From Limnobacter thiooxidans (GTDB lineage Bacteria > Pseudomonadota > Gammaproteobacteria > Burkholderiales > Burkholderiaceae_B): a stretch of 64,000 nucleotides of DNA. The notes beneath the pieces were generated by a model that saw nothing but the letters and a program-made list of their open reading frames with translations, had not been told where the DNA came from and did no database searches. Shown here piece by piece: positions 36,605 through 45,890 of this stretch (position 1 is the first letter of the stretch; each line of letters starts with the position of its first letter). The stretch is from contig NZ_AP028947.1 of the NCBI RefSeq assembly GCF_036323495.1, positions 2,356,001 to 2,420,000 of the forward strand, read 5' to 3'. The translations under genes and the position numbers were made by a program.

Positions 36605-36633
36605 GAGAGGTAAGCACATCCAGCTTACCTCTC
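36605..36633. terminator. 11-bp stem hairpin between convergent genes
   Basis: GAGAGGTAAGC (36605-36615) and GCTTACCTCTC (36623-36633) form a perfect 11-bp stem with a 7-base loop between the FKBP and RND gene ends. A T-run appears only 13 bases later, so it may be a bidirectional terminator or a 3'-end stabiliser. Confidence 0.7.
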
Positions 36634-36655
36634 AGCTGATCGTTGATTTTTTACT

Positions 36656-39600
36656 TCATGCTGTTCCCATTTCTGCGGTTGCAGCTTTTTTCACTTTAAA
36701 CCAGGTGGCATACAAGGCAGGAAGAAAGAACAGAGTCAGCGTTGTGGCGGCGATCAGGCCTCCCATGATGGAGAGCGCCATGGGCCCCCAGAACACACTG
36801 CGCGACAATGGAATCATGGCGAGAATGGCCGCAGCAGCGGTCAATACTACTGGCCGTGAGCGTCGAACTGTCGCTTCCACAATGGCATCCCACGCAGCGG
36901 CTCCAGCAGCAATGTCCTGATCAATCTGGTCAACCAGAATCACGGAGTTGCGCATGATCATCCCACCCAGTGCGATCACACCGAGCAGCGCGACAAAACC
37001 AAACGGAGCCTGAAAAATCATCAACGAAGGTACAACACCGATGATCCCTAGAGGGAAAGTCATGAACACCATGAACATGCGACTAAAGCTTTTAAGTTGA
37101 AGCATGAGCAAAGTGAGGGTGACCAGAATCATCGTTGGAAATACCGCAGCAATTGCGATATTGGCCAGCTCGCTTTCTTCAATTGCGCCGCCTGCCTTGA
37201 TTTCGTAGCCGGGTGGCAATGAGTCAATCACTGGCTTGAGCATGGGCAAAAGTTGTTGCGTGGCGTAAGGCCCTTGCACACCGTCTGAAAGGTCACTGCG
37301 AACCGTCATGACCACATTGCGGTCACGGCGCCAGATGACTGGATCTTCGTACGTTGGAACGATGCTCGCAATCGCGGACAAAGGTATGGACTGGCCATTC
37401 AATCCAACCAGTTGAATGTCCGGAAGGTTATCCAGCGACAGTCTTTCTTCAGGCGTACCTCGTACAACAATGTCTACCAGTTCCTCGCCCCGACGAATCT
37501 GTGCCACGGGGACACCTTGAAGGCTGAGCTGCAATTGATCAGCAATCATGGTGTTGTTGATTCCCATGCGCCTGGCTTTTTCATGGTTGATCACCAGCTT
37601 GGCAGTGCGAACCTGCTCATTCCAGTCAAACTGTGTGTCGCGCACCAGCGGGCTGCTTTCCACAATGGACTTGACCTGATCAGCAATAGAGCGAACCTTG
37701 TCAAGCTCGGGACCTGAAACCCGGAACTGAACCGGAAAGCCCACGGGAGGGCCAAATTCAAGACGTGTGACCCTTCCCCGCAGATCAGGAAATAGCTCAT
37801 TGCTTTTGAAGATCGTCATCAGTCGATCACGCACCGCTTCCCTGGCCTCAAGATCCGGCGTACGCAAAACAAACTGCGCATAGCTGGCATTGGGCAGCTC
37901 TGGCTGTAGAGACAGATAAAAGCGAGGTGAACCCTGACCCGTATAGGCCACGTAGTCCACCACCTCTTTGTCCTGCGCCAGAATGCTTTCCAGTCGGCGA
38001 ACGGCATCCTGCGTGGCGGTCATGGAAGACCCGGCTTTCAAACGCAGTTCAACCAGCAACTCGGGCCTTGAGGCTGTGGGGAAAAACTGCTGCTGCACCA
38101 AGGTCATACCCAGTATGGCGATTACAAACAGCGCTGCAGTGCCTGCCAGCATGGATTTGCGATACACCAGCGCTTTGTCGACCAGTTGCCTGAGTCGCTT
38201 ATAAAGCGGGCGATCATACGGATCATGGGCGTGCCCTGCCAGTTTGTCAGGCAGCATCAGCACGCCAAGATAAGGCGTGAACAACACGGCGACCAGCCAG
38301 GACACCAGCAACGCTATACCTACAATCCAGAAAATACCGCCGGCATACTCGCCCGATGTTGATTCGGCAAAACCCACCGGCATGAATCCGGCGACAGTGA
38401 CCAAAGTTCCGGTCAACATCGGAAATGCGGTAGAGGTGTACGCAAAAGTTGCAGCACGAACTTTGTCCCAACCCTCTTCCAGTTTGACGACCATCATTTC
38501 CACCGCAATGATGGCGTCATCAACAAGCAGACCAAGCGCAATGATGAGCGCACCGAGAGTAATGCGATCCAGATTCCATCCAAAGATCAGCATGATGACA
38601 GCAACAATCCCGAGCACCAGGGGTACGGAAGCGGCCACCACAATACCGGTACGCCAGCCCAGAAATGCAAAGGTCACGGCCAATACAATGATCAGCGCCT
38701 CCAGGAACGCTTTCTCGAACTCCCAAACCGATTCCTCGGCGATGGTGGGTTGATCCGCGTACTGGGTCAGCGTAAGCCCTGCAGGCAAATCCTTCTGGAT
38801 TGCTTGCACTGTTTCTTTAAGACTCCTACCCAAATCAATGATGTTGCTACCGGGCTCAGCGGTCACGCCGATAGCGAGAACGTCCTCTCCATTGCGCCTG
38901 ATCGTGCTTGAGGGTGGATCTTCAACGCCGTGGTGAACACTGGCCACATCACCAAGTCGTAAAAGCCGATCGCCCACTGTGATTGAAAGTGACTCCAGTG
39001 ATTCCTTGGAGTCCAATTGACCATCCATCCGGATAAAAACACGGTCTTCACGTGTTTCCATTTGACCTGCCGGGCGCACGGGACTTTGCTGCGCGATACT
39101 CTGAATGAGTATTTGGGGCGAAAGCCCCAAGGCTGCCAGTTTTTTGGATGAAACCTCGACATACAAACGTTCGGGCTGTTTTCCAAGAATATTGACCTTG
39201 TTGACCGCGGGTACTGTTTGTAACTTGCGCTTGATGTCTTCCGCAAATTCCTGTCTTTCAGCAGGAGTAATATCGGGTGCGGACAAGGCATACAGCGCCG
39301 TGTAGACATCCGTGTATTCGTCATTGAAAAATGGCCCCAATATCCCGGCGGGCATGAGCGGGCGAACATCACCGATCTTCTTGCGTGCTTGGTACCACAG
39401 CTCATTCAATTCTTCACCGGAATTCCGACCGCCGATCGCCACCGTAATGCCACCATAGCCTTGACGGGCAAAGCTTGTCACATAACGCAGGTTTGGCAGC
39501 TCCTGGACCGCCTGTTCCATGCGGTTGATAATTTGATTCTGAATCTCGTCCGGTGTTGCCCCAGGCCATGCAACCACTGCCGTCATCACGGGTATGTTGA

Positions 39601-39727
39601 ATTCCGGATCTTCCGAACGCCCCAGTTTTTGAAAGGACAAGATACCGGCCACAAGCGAGATGATGATCAGGAAAATCATCAATGGCCTGTTGCGCAGTGC
39701 CCAGGCTGACAGATTGAATTCAGTCAT
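36656..39727 (-). CDS. RND efflux pump inner-membrane permease (HAE1/AcrB-like)
   Basis: 1023 residues, full length for the family. Twelve transmembrane helices in two repeats are evident, beginning LRNRPLMIFLIIISLVAGIL, with large periplasmic loops after helices 1 and 7. The helix-4 proton relay ALGLLVDDAIIAVEMM has the paired Asp. Sequence features (LGRSEDPEFNIPVMTAVVAW, GATPDEIQ) place it near the MexK/TriC branch rather than AcrB itself. It forms a tripartite pump with the adaptor (4-bp overlap) and the NodT lipoprotein. Exports drugs, detergents or solvents driven by protons; substrate not predictable. Controlled most likely by the divergent TetR regulator. Confidence 0.94.
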   Translation of the reverse strand: MTEFNLSAWALRNRPLMIFLIIISLVAGILSFQKLGRSEDPEFNIPVMTAVVAWPGATPDEIQNQIINRMEQAVQELPNLRYVTSFARQGYGGITVAIGGRNSGEELNELWYQARKKIGDVRPLMPAGILGPFFNDEYTDVYTALYALSAPDITPAERQEFAEDIKRKLQTVPAVNKVNILGKQPERLYVEVSSKKLAALGLSPQILIQSIAQQSPVRPAGQMETREDRVFIRMDGQLDSKESLESLSITVGDRLLRLGDVASVHHGVEDPPSSTIRRNGEDVLAIGVTAEPGSNIIDLGRSLKETVQAIQKDLPAGLTLTQYADQPTIAEESVWEFEKAFLEALIIVLAVTFAFLGWRTGIVVAASVPLVLGIVAVIMLIFGWNLDRITLGALIIALGLLVDDAIIAVEMMVVKLEEGWDKVRAATFAYTSTAFPMLTGTLVTVAGFMPVGFAESTSGEYAGGIFWIVGIALLVSWLVAVLFTPYLGVLMLPDKLAGHAHDPYDRPLYKRLRQLVDKALVYRKSMLAGTAALFVIAILGMTLVQQQFFPTASRPELLVELRLKAGSSMTATQDAVRRLESILAQDKEVVDYVAYTGQGSPRFYLSLQPELPNASYAQFVLRTPDLEAREAVRDRLMTIFKSNELFPDLRGRVTRLEFGPPVGFPVQFRVSGPELDKVRSIADQVKSIVESSPLVRDTQFDWNEQVRTAKLVINHEKARRMGINNTMIADQLQLSLQGVPVAQIRRGEELVDIVVRGTPEERLSLDNLPDIQLVGLNGQSIPLSAIASIVPTYEDPVIWRRDRNVVMTVRSDLSDGVQGPYATQQLLPMLKPVIDSLPPGYEIKAGGAIEESELANIAIAAVFPTMILVTLTLLMLQLKSFSRMFMVFMTFPLGIIGVVPSLMIFQAPFGFVALLGVIALGGMIMRNSVILVDQIDQDIAAGAAAWDAIVEATVRRSRPVVLTAAAAILAMIPLSRSVFWGPMALSIMGGLIAATTLTLFFLPALYATWFKVKKAATAEMGTA

Positions 39728-40872
39728 CGCACGGCTCCTTGCTGCGCGTCAGGCTCAAAGGCAGTACCTGATCGCTCAATCGCACGGACAAGTTGTCCTT
39801 CATTGAGCTTCTCTGTTCCTGCAACAACAACCTTTTCGCCTTGCTGAAGACCACTGACCACAACGCCTTGGTTGACCATTTTTGTCAGGGTCACCGGCTT
39901 TTTAAGAAGAATGGATTTTTCGTTTGAAATCACCCACACAAACGCAGTATCGCCTTGGCTGATAATGGACGCGGCGGGCAAGGTGAATGAATTCGCTTGG
40001 GATTGAGTGTCTCCTGTTGGAATTGTGACTTCAGCGCTCATGCCCAAACGGACAAGCTTAAGGGTGGACTTGTCAGGATCGACGATTGCAAACCGAGCCC
40101 GGTAGCTGCGCAGGGGCATGCTGGCCGATGGTTCTATTTCCCTCAGTTTTACCGTCAACGGTACACTCTGTGAGCCAGTCAGGCGTGCACTGATGTTGCT
40201 TGATGGCAAGTTCGCAGCCAGGTCTTCCGGAATATCCACCATCACCTCGGGTGTGTCCTCGCGGGCAATCATCACAACTGGCATGCCTTCCCCAACAACC
40301 TGACCAACCTCCGCACGCAAGCCCGTAACCACCCCGTCAAAAGGCGCGTTGAGTGTGGTGTATGCCAAGCGGTTGCGCGCGACAGTGGCTTGACGTTCTG
40401 CCAGATTCAGCCTGGCCTGTGCAGCATCCGCACGTGCTTGTTGACCTTGTTGGTCGGCTTCGCTGACAGCGCCGGATTTAACGAGACTCGCGAAGCGATT
40501 CGCATCAGTGGCACTCTGGAGTGCATCAACACGCGCCGCCTGTAACTGGTCCTCTGCCGCTGACAGTCCCTGCACGTAATCGGTGGATTGCAAGCGCAAC
40601 AGCGCTTGACCCTTTTTGACACGTGTACCCACCTCAACGAGGCGATCGCCAACGCGACCAGGAACCTGAAAGCCCATGTCTGCCTGGTACCGGGAAGTGA
40701 CAAAGCCGGGCAAACGTCGCTCGGGCCCCTTGTTGTCGCTTGCGCCGCTGACGGTCATTACCAATACCGGCGTGGCCGTAGCGGATACCTCTACAGGGGG
40801 TTTTCCACAGCCAGCAAGGGCCAGGGCGAGCATCGAGGCCAGCAATGCAACCGTTGTTTTGTGTGTGTTCAC
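39724..40872 (-). CDS. RND efflux periplasmic adaptor lipoprotein
   Basis: 382 residues with lipobox LALAGC (Cys22), a coiled-coil hairpin (QLQAARVDALQSATDANRFA), lipoyl halves (KGQALLRLQSTDYV and LNAPFDGVVTGLRAEVGQVV) and beta-barrel and proximal domains. It joins the permease to the outer-membrane factor. The start is GTG at 40872, overlapping the previous stop as GTGA, with GGAG 10 bp upstream. Middle gene of the three-gene efflux operon. Confidence 0.93.
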   Translation of the reverse strand: MNTHKTTVALLASMLALALAGCGKPPVEVSATATPVLVMTVSGASDNKGPERRLPGFVTSRYQADMGFQVPGRVGDRLVEVGTRVKKGQALLRLQSTDYVQGLSAAEDQLQAARVDALQSATDANRFASLVKSGAVSEADQQGQQARADAAQARLNLAERQATVARNRLAYTTLNAPFDGVVTGLRAEVGQVVGEGMPVVMIAREDTPEVMVDIPEDLAANLPSSNISARLTGSQSVPLTVKLREIEPSASMPLRSYRARFAIVDPDKSTLKLVRLGMSAEVTIPTGDTQSQANSFTLPAASIISQGDTAFVWVISNEKSILLKKPVTLTKMVNQGVVVSGLQQGEKVVVAGTEKLNEGQLVRAIERSGTAFEPDAQQGAVR

Positions 40873-42317
40873 TTGGTTGTTTCTCCGATTGCGGTGATCA
40901 GGGAGGAAAGCGGTCTTGAGTCGGCTTGCGCTTGCCAGCCGCCACCCAGCGCCTTGTGCAGTTGAATATCAGCAAGGACAGTGTCCAGTTGAGCATTCAG
41001 GTGTTGTTGCTGAGCCTGCAGGTGAGCGCGAGTCAGCATTTCAAGTTGAATCTGATCGATCTGACCATGCTGTCGCAAGGTCTGGCCATGCCCCAGACTG
41101 GAGGCACTTGCAGCAAGCGCCCGGGTGCGCGATTGCAGGGTATCTCGTTGACCTGCATGCAGTACCAGGCTGACTTCTACCTCTTCCATGGCTGTTAAAA
41201 CGCTCTTTTCGTACTGCAGCAAAAATTGTTGCTGCCGTGCAGATTGCGCATCCTCAAGCGCCGAGAGTCGACCGGCATTGAATACGGGCAAGCTGAAGAT
41301 TGCAGCCGACTGTCGAAAATCGATCCCGTTCTGGGTCAGTCCATTAATCAACAGATTTTGCGTTCCACCCAGTACGTTGATGAAGACCTTGGGTAGAAAA
41401 TTCCGCCTGACTTCCAGCAGTCGCTCGCCTTCTGCAGCCAGTTGATGTTCCGCCGCAACGAGGTCGGGTCTTCGTGCAAGCAGTTCAATGGGTTGACCGG
41501 GCAGCACCGCGGCGATGGTTGGCCAGTTGTTCGTTTGAATGGCTGGGGTATTCGACATTCCGGAAAGGGGTGAACGCCCAGAAAGTACAGCCAGTCGGGC
41601 TTGCAATGAGGCCTCTAGTGCCGCAAGCGCCGGACGTTGCCCAATCAGCGCATTCAATTCAGAGTCCACTCGGTCCAGATCAAATTGGCTGCTCAAGCCC
41701 ATTTCCCTGCGCAATTGGATCAATTCGCGTTGCTTTTGCAGGCTTTCAATTGCTGAAGCAAGCAAAGCCACTTGCTGTTTGGCGGATTTGAGCAGAAACC
41801 ATTGTTTGGCCACTTCACTGCTGACCAGCAATCGGGCACCATGCACAGCCGACTCCGCAGCCAATCCATTTTGTTCAAAAGCGCGCTGGCTTGCCCGCGT
41901 TGCACCAAATAGATCGACTTCCCAACTGAGCTCGGCACCAATACGAGTGGCCTTGACGTCGGGTGAGCCACGTTGCTTGAACGGATCCGGCAGTGTTGTG
42001 CGTTGTTCGGACTGACCTCCATTGATTGAAAGCGTCGGCAGCAGCCGGGTAAAAGCCGCATCCAGACCTGCCCGGGCTTCCATGACACGCGCAACTGCCA
42101 GTTTGATGTCGTGGTTGTTTGTCAGCGCATTCTGAATGAGTGTGTTGAGTTCTGGATCGGCATAGCGTGTCCACCAATCGGTGCTTATTCCTTGTGAAGC
42201 CGAAGGGTCAGCGAAAAACCGGTCGCCCACAGCGAGAGTGGATGTGGGTTGTTGCGTGGCGCAGGCGCCCAGACTCAGGGTGATTGCTAAAGCAAGTATG
42301 TTTCGGAAAGTACGCAT
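40869..42317 (-). CDS. RND efflux outer-membrane lipoprotein, NodT/OprM family
   Basis: 482 residues, lipobox LGACAT (Cys19). Two TolC-like repeats with the NodT-family stretches RYADPELNTLIQNALTNNHD, LARRPDLVAAEHQLAAEGER and LPVFNAGRL are present. The trimeric lipoprotein channel is the outer-membrane exit of the tripartite pump. First gene of the operon, 75 bp from the divergent TetR gene's start; the shared operator lies in between. Confidence 0.94.
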   Translation of the reverse strand: MRTFRNILALAITLSLGACATQQPTSTLAVGDRFFADPSASQGISTDWWTRYADPELNTLIQNALTNNHDIKLAVARVMEARAGLDAAFTRLLPTLSINGGQSEQRTTLPDPFKQRGSPDVKATRIGAELSWEVDLFGATRASQRAFEQNGLAAESAVHGARLLVSSEVAKQWFLLKSAKQQVALLASAIESLQKQRELIQLRREMGLSSQFDLDRVDSELNALIGQRPALAALEASLQARLAVLSGRSPLSGMSNTPAIQTNNWPTIAAVLPGQPIELLARRPDLVAAEHQLAAEGERLLEVRRNFLPKVFINVLGGTQNLLINGLTQNGIDFRQSAAIFSLPVFNAGRLSALEDAQSARQQQFLLQYEKSVLTAMEEVEVSLVLHAGQRDTLQSRTRALAASASSLGHGQTLRQHGQIDQIQLEMLTRAHLQAQQQHLNAQLDTVLADIQLHKALGGGWQAQADSRPLSSLITAIGETTK

Positions 42318-42345
42318 TGGCGAGTGCCCGTTCGTTTAAACTTGA

Positions 42346-42388
42346 TTGACACGGATAATTTCATTTATTTACTATACAGTCAAGTAAA
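42346..42388. promoter_or_regulatory. Efflux/TetR divergent promoter with 21-bp operator
   Basis: A sigma70 promoter for the TetR gene is visible: TTGACA at 42346-42351, 18-bp spacer, TACTAT at 42370-42375. A 21-bp dyad at 42368-42388, TTTACT-nn-AC-n-GT-nn-AGTAAA, overlaps the -10. On the minus strand TTGACT followed 17 bp later by AATTAT could serve the efflux operon and also overlaps the dyad. Binding there would repress both directions. Confidence 0.75.
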
Positions 42389-42392
42389 ACAT

Positions 42393-43019
42393 ATGGCAGA
42401 AAATACTATGCGCAAACGAGGGCGTCCTCGTGACCCTGCAGTTATTGAGAACATCACAGAGTTGGGTGGACAGGCTTTGCTGGATTTGGGCTTTGAGCGC
42501 GCCAGCATGGAGCAGATTGCTGCGCGGGCGGGTGTGTCAAAGATGACGCTTTACAACTACTTTCCAAACAAAACTGCATTGTTGGAGCATTGCGTTCGTC
42601 ACAAGACTGACAGCCATTTTGAAGGATTCGATGAATCGAAATATGATCCCGCTAACCCCGCGAAAGGGCTGCGAACACTCGCCAGCCAGTTTCTACGGCT
42701 GATGCGCGACCCGGAAGTGGTTCGCATGATGGGTATGATGCACGGCATGGCAGGCCATCATCCAGAGGTCTGTCAGAGTTATTTTTTGGCAGGGCCGGCT
42801 TTGGTCATGCATCGCATCAACTCTTACCTGGAAAAGGCCAAGGCCTGCAATTCTTTGAACATTGAAGATACGGGTATGGCCGCCAATCTTTTTCTGGGAA
42901 TGCTCATGGGGCCTTCACACGTGATTGCCATTCTTGGCTTGGGAATTGCATCAGCCAAAGAAGATGCAAAACTGATTGAAGAAGCTGTGGATACCTTTCT
43001 CCTCCGGTTCAAAGCTTGA
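42393..43019 (+). CDS. TetR/AcrR-family regulator of the RND pump
   Basis: 208 residues from the ATG at 42393; the frame extends upstream to a GTG, but that region contains the promoter and operator. The N-terminal HTH is clear (ASMEQIAARAGVSKMTLYNYFPNKTALLEHC), preceded by basic residues KRGRPRDP. The C-terminal half is the ligand-binding and dimer domain with VRMMGMMHGMAGHHPEV, shared by AcrR-C-like efflux regulators. It faces the efflux operon and should repress it and itself until a ligand binds. Confidence 0.9.
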   Translation: MAENTMRKRGRPRDPAVIENITELGGQALLDLGFERASMEQIAARAGVSKMTLYNYFPNKTALLEHCVRHKTDSHFEGFDESKYDPANPAKGLRTLASQFLRLMRDPEVVRMMGMMHGMAGHHPEVCQSYFLAGPALVMHRINSYLEKAKACNSLNIEDTGMAANLFLGMLMGPSHVIAILGLGIASAKEDAKLIEEAVDTFLLRFKA

Positions 43020-43034
43020 GTCGCCCCGTTTCCA

Positions 43035-43466
43035 TCAACATCCCATGCGAATTGCGCGAGTTCCCAGCTTTGCACCTGTTGCTTCATCAATTGCAACGGG
43101 TCTGATTTCAGTTCCTGCCTCTGCATCGTAAAACTTGGTCAGTTTTCCACCACCCCGGTGTTTTCTACCCCAGGCACCAATCATGAACAGTACCGGCAGG
43201 AAGTCTTGCCCCGCTTCAGACAGAACGTATTCATCCCTCGGCGGATGTTCAGAATAACGGCGTTTTTCAAGTATCCCTTCTTCGGTCAACACAGCAAGCC
43301 GCTTGGTGAGAATGGTCGGTGCGATCCCGAGACTTTTCCTGAAATGGTCAAACCGTGTAACGCCCGCATGGGCATCACGCAATATCAAAATGCTCCACGA
43401 ATCACCCAGAAATGCAAGGGCGCGCGCGATCGGGCATGGGTTTTCTGAAATATTTTCAACGTTCAT
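43035..43466 (-). CDS. HxlR-family transcriptional regulator
   Basis: 143 residues. The HxlR winged-helix signature is visible: CPIARALAFLGDSWSILILRD, FDHFRKSLGIAPTILTKRL, then the wing GILEKRRYSEHPPRDEYVLS. HxlR proteins form dimers and sense redox-active or electrophilic compounds, often next to oxidoreductases. It is divergent from the SDR/OYE pair and convergent with the TetR gene (15 bp apart). Control of the SDR/OYE genes is likely. Confidence 0.92.
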   Translation of the reverse strand: MNVENISENPCPIARALAFLGDSWSILILRDAHAGVTRFDHFRKSLGIAPTILTKRLAVLTEEGILEKRRYSEHPPRDEYVLSEAGQDFLPVLFMIGAWGRKHRGGGKLTKFYDAEAGTEIRPVAIDEATGAKLGTRAIRMGC

Positions 43467-43469
43467 ACT

Positions 43470-43528
43470 GTTTTGATAGTGACTTTGTTCGATTTAACGG
43501 GTACAGTTAGTTTCGTTTTGATAGTAAC
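43470..43528. promoter_or_regulatory. Two direct repeats, candidate HxlR operators
   Basis: GTTTTGATAGTGAC at 43470-43483 recurs as GTTTTGATAGTAAC at 43515-43528, 45 bp start to start. Both sit in the 105-bp gap between the divergent HxlR and SDR genes, the first touching the HxlR start. This is the expected place for autoregulation and control of the SDR-OYE operon. Confidence 0.65.
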
Positions 43529-43571
43529 AAGTTGTTAGTCAGAAATCCACCCTGTATGGAGACAAATATTC

Positions 43572-44387
43572 ATGAGTAAAAGCACGCAACCCGTTGCCAT
43601 TGTTACCGGTGCATCCTCCGGCATCGGTCTGATCACCGCGAAGAAACTGGTCGCGGCCGGTTACCGGGTGTTTGGAACCAGCAGAAGCCCGCGTGCCAAT
43701 CACAATCATGCCTTTGAAATGATGCCATTGGATGTGGACAACGATGAATCGGCAACGGCACTTGTGAATCGAATTGTCGAGTTAACCGGTCGTGTCGATC
43801 TGTTGGTGAACAATGCAGGGCGTGGACTATCGCCAGCAGGTGCTGAAGAGTTTTCACTTGAGCAGGCACAAGCGCTGTTCAACACCAACTTTTTCGGTGT
43901 AGTTCGATTGAGCAACGCAGTACTGCCTCACATGCGCAAGCAAGCCAGCGGGCGCATCATCAACATCGGTTCAGTGCTGGGGTTTATGCCAATGCCCTAT
44001 ATGGCGTTCTATTCGGCTAGCAAGTTTGCGCTTCGTGGGTATTCCGAGTCACTCGATCATGAGCTTCGAAACAGCGGCATCCGGGTGTCTGTAATTGAAC
44101 CAGCTTTCATGAAAACAGCGATTGAAGCGAATTCAACGCAAGCGGCGTTCAAGCGTGAGGAATATCAACTGGTTCGCGCCTCACTTGAAGACAGGCTGAC
44201 AGAAATGCTTGAAGACGCAGAAGAGCCGGATGTGGTGGCCGATGTCATCGTGAAAGCCGCAAAAGAGACAAATCCCAAACTCAGTTACACGGCAGGTTCT
44301 GCTGCCGCGCGTTTGAAAATCATGAATAACGTACTGCCCGCCCGTCTGCTTGATGCAGGCATTCGCAAACATTTGCGAATTCGCTAA
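43572..44387 (+). CDS. Short-chain dehydrogenase/reductase (classical SDR)
   Basis: 271 residues. Cofactor motif TGASSGIG (12-19), NNAG (about 77-80), catalytic Ser in IINIGSVLGFM and YSASK (Tyr, Lys) are all present. The Arg-rich loop after strand 2 (GTSRSPRAN) favours NADP. GGAGA lies 10 bp before the ATG. Probably co-transcribed with the Old Yellow Enzyme 29 bp downstream; together they could reduce carbonyl and enone compounds. Confidence 0.92.
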   Translation: MSKSTQPVAIVTGASSGIGLITAKKLVAAGYRVFGTSRSPRANHNHAFEMMPLDVDNDESATALVNRIVELTGRVDLLVNNAGRGLSPAGAEEFSLEQAQALFNTNFFGVVRLSNAVLPHMRKQASGRIINIGSVLGFMPMPYMAFYSASKFALRGYSESLDHELRNSGIRVSVIEPAFMKTAIEANSTQAAFKREEYQLVRASLEDRLTEMLEDAEEPDVVADVIVKAAKETNPKLSYTAGSAAARLKIMNNVLPARLLDAGIRKHLRIR

Positions 44388-44416
44388 ACCATTGAACTCA
44401 CCTACCAGATAACGCC

Positions 44417-45679
44417 ATGAATACAAATTCCAGTCAGAAAACCAATTTTCTCAATCAGCCCTTCGCACTGCCAAATGGAGTGATCTTGCGCAATCGATTG
44501 GCCAAGGCCGCCATGAGCGAGGCTCTTGGAACCTACGACAATCACGCGACCCCAAAAATCGTTGAGCTGTATCGCCGCTGGGCACAATCAGGCGCCGGGC
44601 TGCTCATTACAGGCAACGTCATGATTGATCGTAGCGCCTTGGGAGAACCAGGCAACATCGTGATCGAAAATGAGTCTGACTTGCCGATCTTGACGCAATG
44701 GGCCGATGTGGCGCGCAACGAGGGAGCCTCGATTTGGGTTCAGCTGAATCAGCCCGGAAAGCAGTCGCCCAAGGGCTTGAACAAATTCAACCTCAGTCCT
44801 TCCGCCATTCCTTTCAGGCAAGACATGGCTGCATTTTTTGATACACCTCGCGAGGCCAGTCAAAGTGAAATTGAAGACATCATTCAAGGATTCGGGCGCA
44901 GTGCAGCCATCTGCAAGAAAGCCGGATTCGGCGGTGTCCAGATTCATGGCGCCCATGGATACCTGATCAGCCAGTTTCTGTCACCGCATCACAATCAGCG
45001 CACCGATGAATGGGGTGGAAGTCCTGAAAATCGACGCAGGTTTGTAATGGCTGTTTACGAAGAAATTCGCCGCCAGGTCGGGCCAGACTTCCCGGTCGGG
45101 ATCAAACTGAATTCGGCAGACTTTCAAAAAGGTGGATTCACAGAGGAAGAGTCGATTGCAACCATTCGTGCCTTGGCCGATGCAGGCATTGATCTGATTG
45201 AAATTTCAGGTGGAACATATGAAGCACCGGCGATGAGCGGCATGGCAGGTTCTTCTGCAAAGGCATCTACCCTGCAGCGGGAAGCATATTTCCTTGGTTT
45301 CGCAGAGCAGGTTCGTACACAGGTGAAAACTCCCTTGATGGTCACGGGTGGCTTTCGAACTTTCGAGGGAATGAATACTGCATTGGCTTCCGGGGCGCTG
45401 GATATTGTGGGCATAGCCCGTTTGATGGCCATTGAACCGGATGCACCGAAAGCACTGCTGAACGGTCGAGACTGTAATCACCAGGTACAGCCGATCTCAA
45501 CGGGCATCAAGGCCATCGACAAAATGGGTGTTATGGAAATTCTCTGGTACTCCCGGCAGTTGAAAAGAATTGCCGAGGGCAATAAACCGAAACCGAAAGA
45601 AGGCGGGCTGTGGGCGTTTCTGGCCTCGCTGCTGAAAAGCATCTGGGGAACAAGCCAGACGAAGCGGCTACGCGCCTAG
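44417..45679 (+). CDS. NADH:flavin oxidoreductase, Old Yellow Enzyme family
   Basis: 420 residues. FMN TIM-barrel features are clear: ILRNRLAKAAMSEALG, QLNQPGKQSP, GVQIHGAHGYLISQFLSP, NQRTDEWGGSPENRRRF and the phosphate loop MVTGGFRTFEGM. The active-site H-G-A-H pair is intact. OYE enzymes reduce activated C=C bonds. The C-terminal tail (about 375-420) carries a basic, Trp-containing helix not needed for catalysis. Second gene of the HxlR-controlled pair; a T-tailed hairpin follows. Confidence 0.92.
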   Translation: MNTNSSQKTNFLNQPFALPNGVILRNRLAKAAMSEALGTYDNHATPKIVELYRRWAQSGAGLLITGNVMIDRSALGEPGNIVIENESDLPILTQWADVARNEGASIWVQLNQPGKQSPKGLNKFNLSPSAIPFRQDMAAFFDTPREASQSEIEDIIQGFGRSAAICKKAGFGGVQIHGAHGYLISQFLSPHHNQRTDEWGGSPENRRRFVMAVYEEIRRQVGPDFPVGIKLNSADFQKGGFTEEESIATIRALADAGIDLIEISGGTYEAPAMSGMAGSSAKASTLQREAYFLGFAEQVRTQVKTPLMVTGGFRTFEGMNTALASGALDIVGIARLMAIEPDAPKALLNGRDCNHQVQPISTGIKAIDKMGVMEILWYSRQLKRIAEGNKPKPKEGGLWAFLASLLKSIWGTSQTKRLRA

Positions 45680-45742
45680 TGAAATGGATTTGTGGTGCAC
45701 GAAGGTGCATGCGTTTGTCTCCGCTCTCTTCGAGAGTGTTCA

Positions 45743-45773
45743 AGCTCTGGTCGACACGGCCAGAGCTTTTTTT
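45743..45773 (+). terminator. Rho-independent terminator after the OYE gene
   Basis: AGCTCTGG (45743-45750) pairs with CCAGAGCT (45760-45767) over a 9-base loop, followed directly by a run of seven T. It ends the SDR-OYE transcript about 65 bp after the stop. Confidence 0.9.
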
Positions 45774-45890
45774 GCAGTGAAAGTTTTTGGCAATTATCGA
45801 CATTAGAACCAAAACAAGACGCTGGATAAGCCCAATCCCAGGCTCATCGTTAATTGGAAAAAAGTCAGAGCAGGTCAAAACTGGTGCAGT

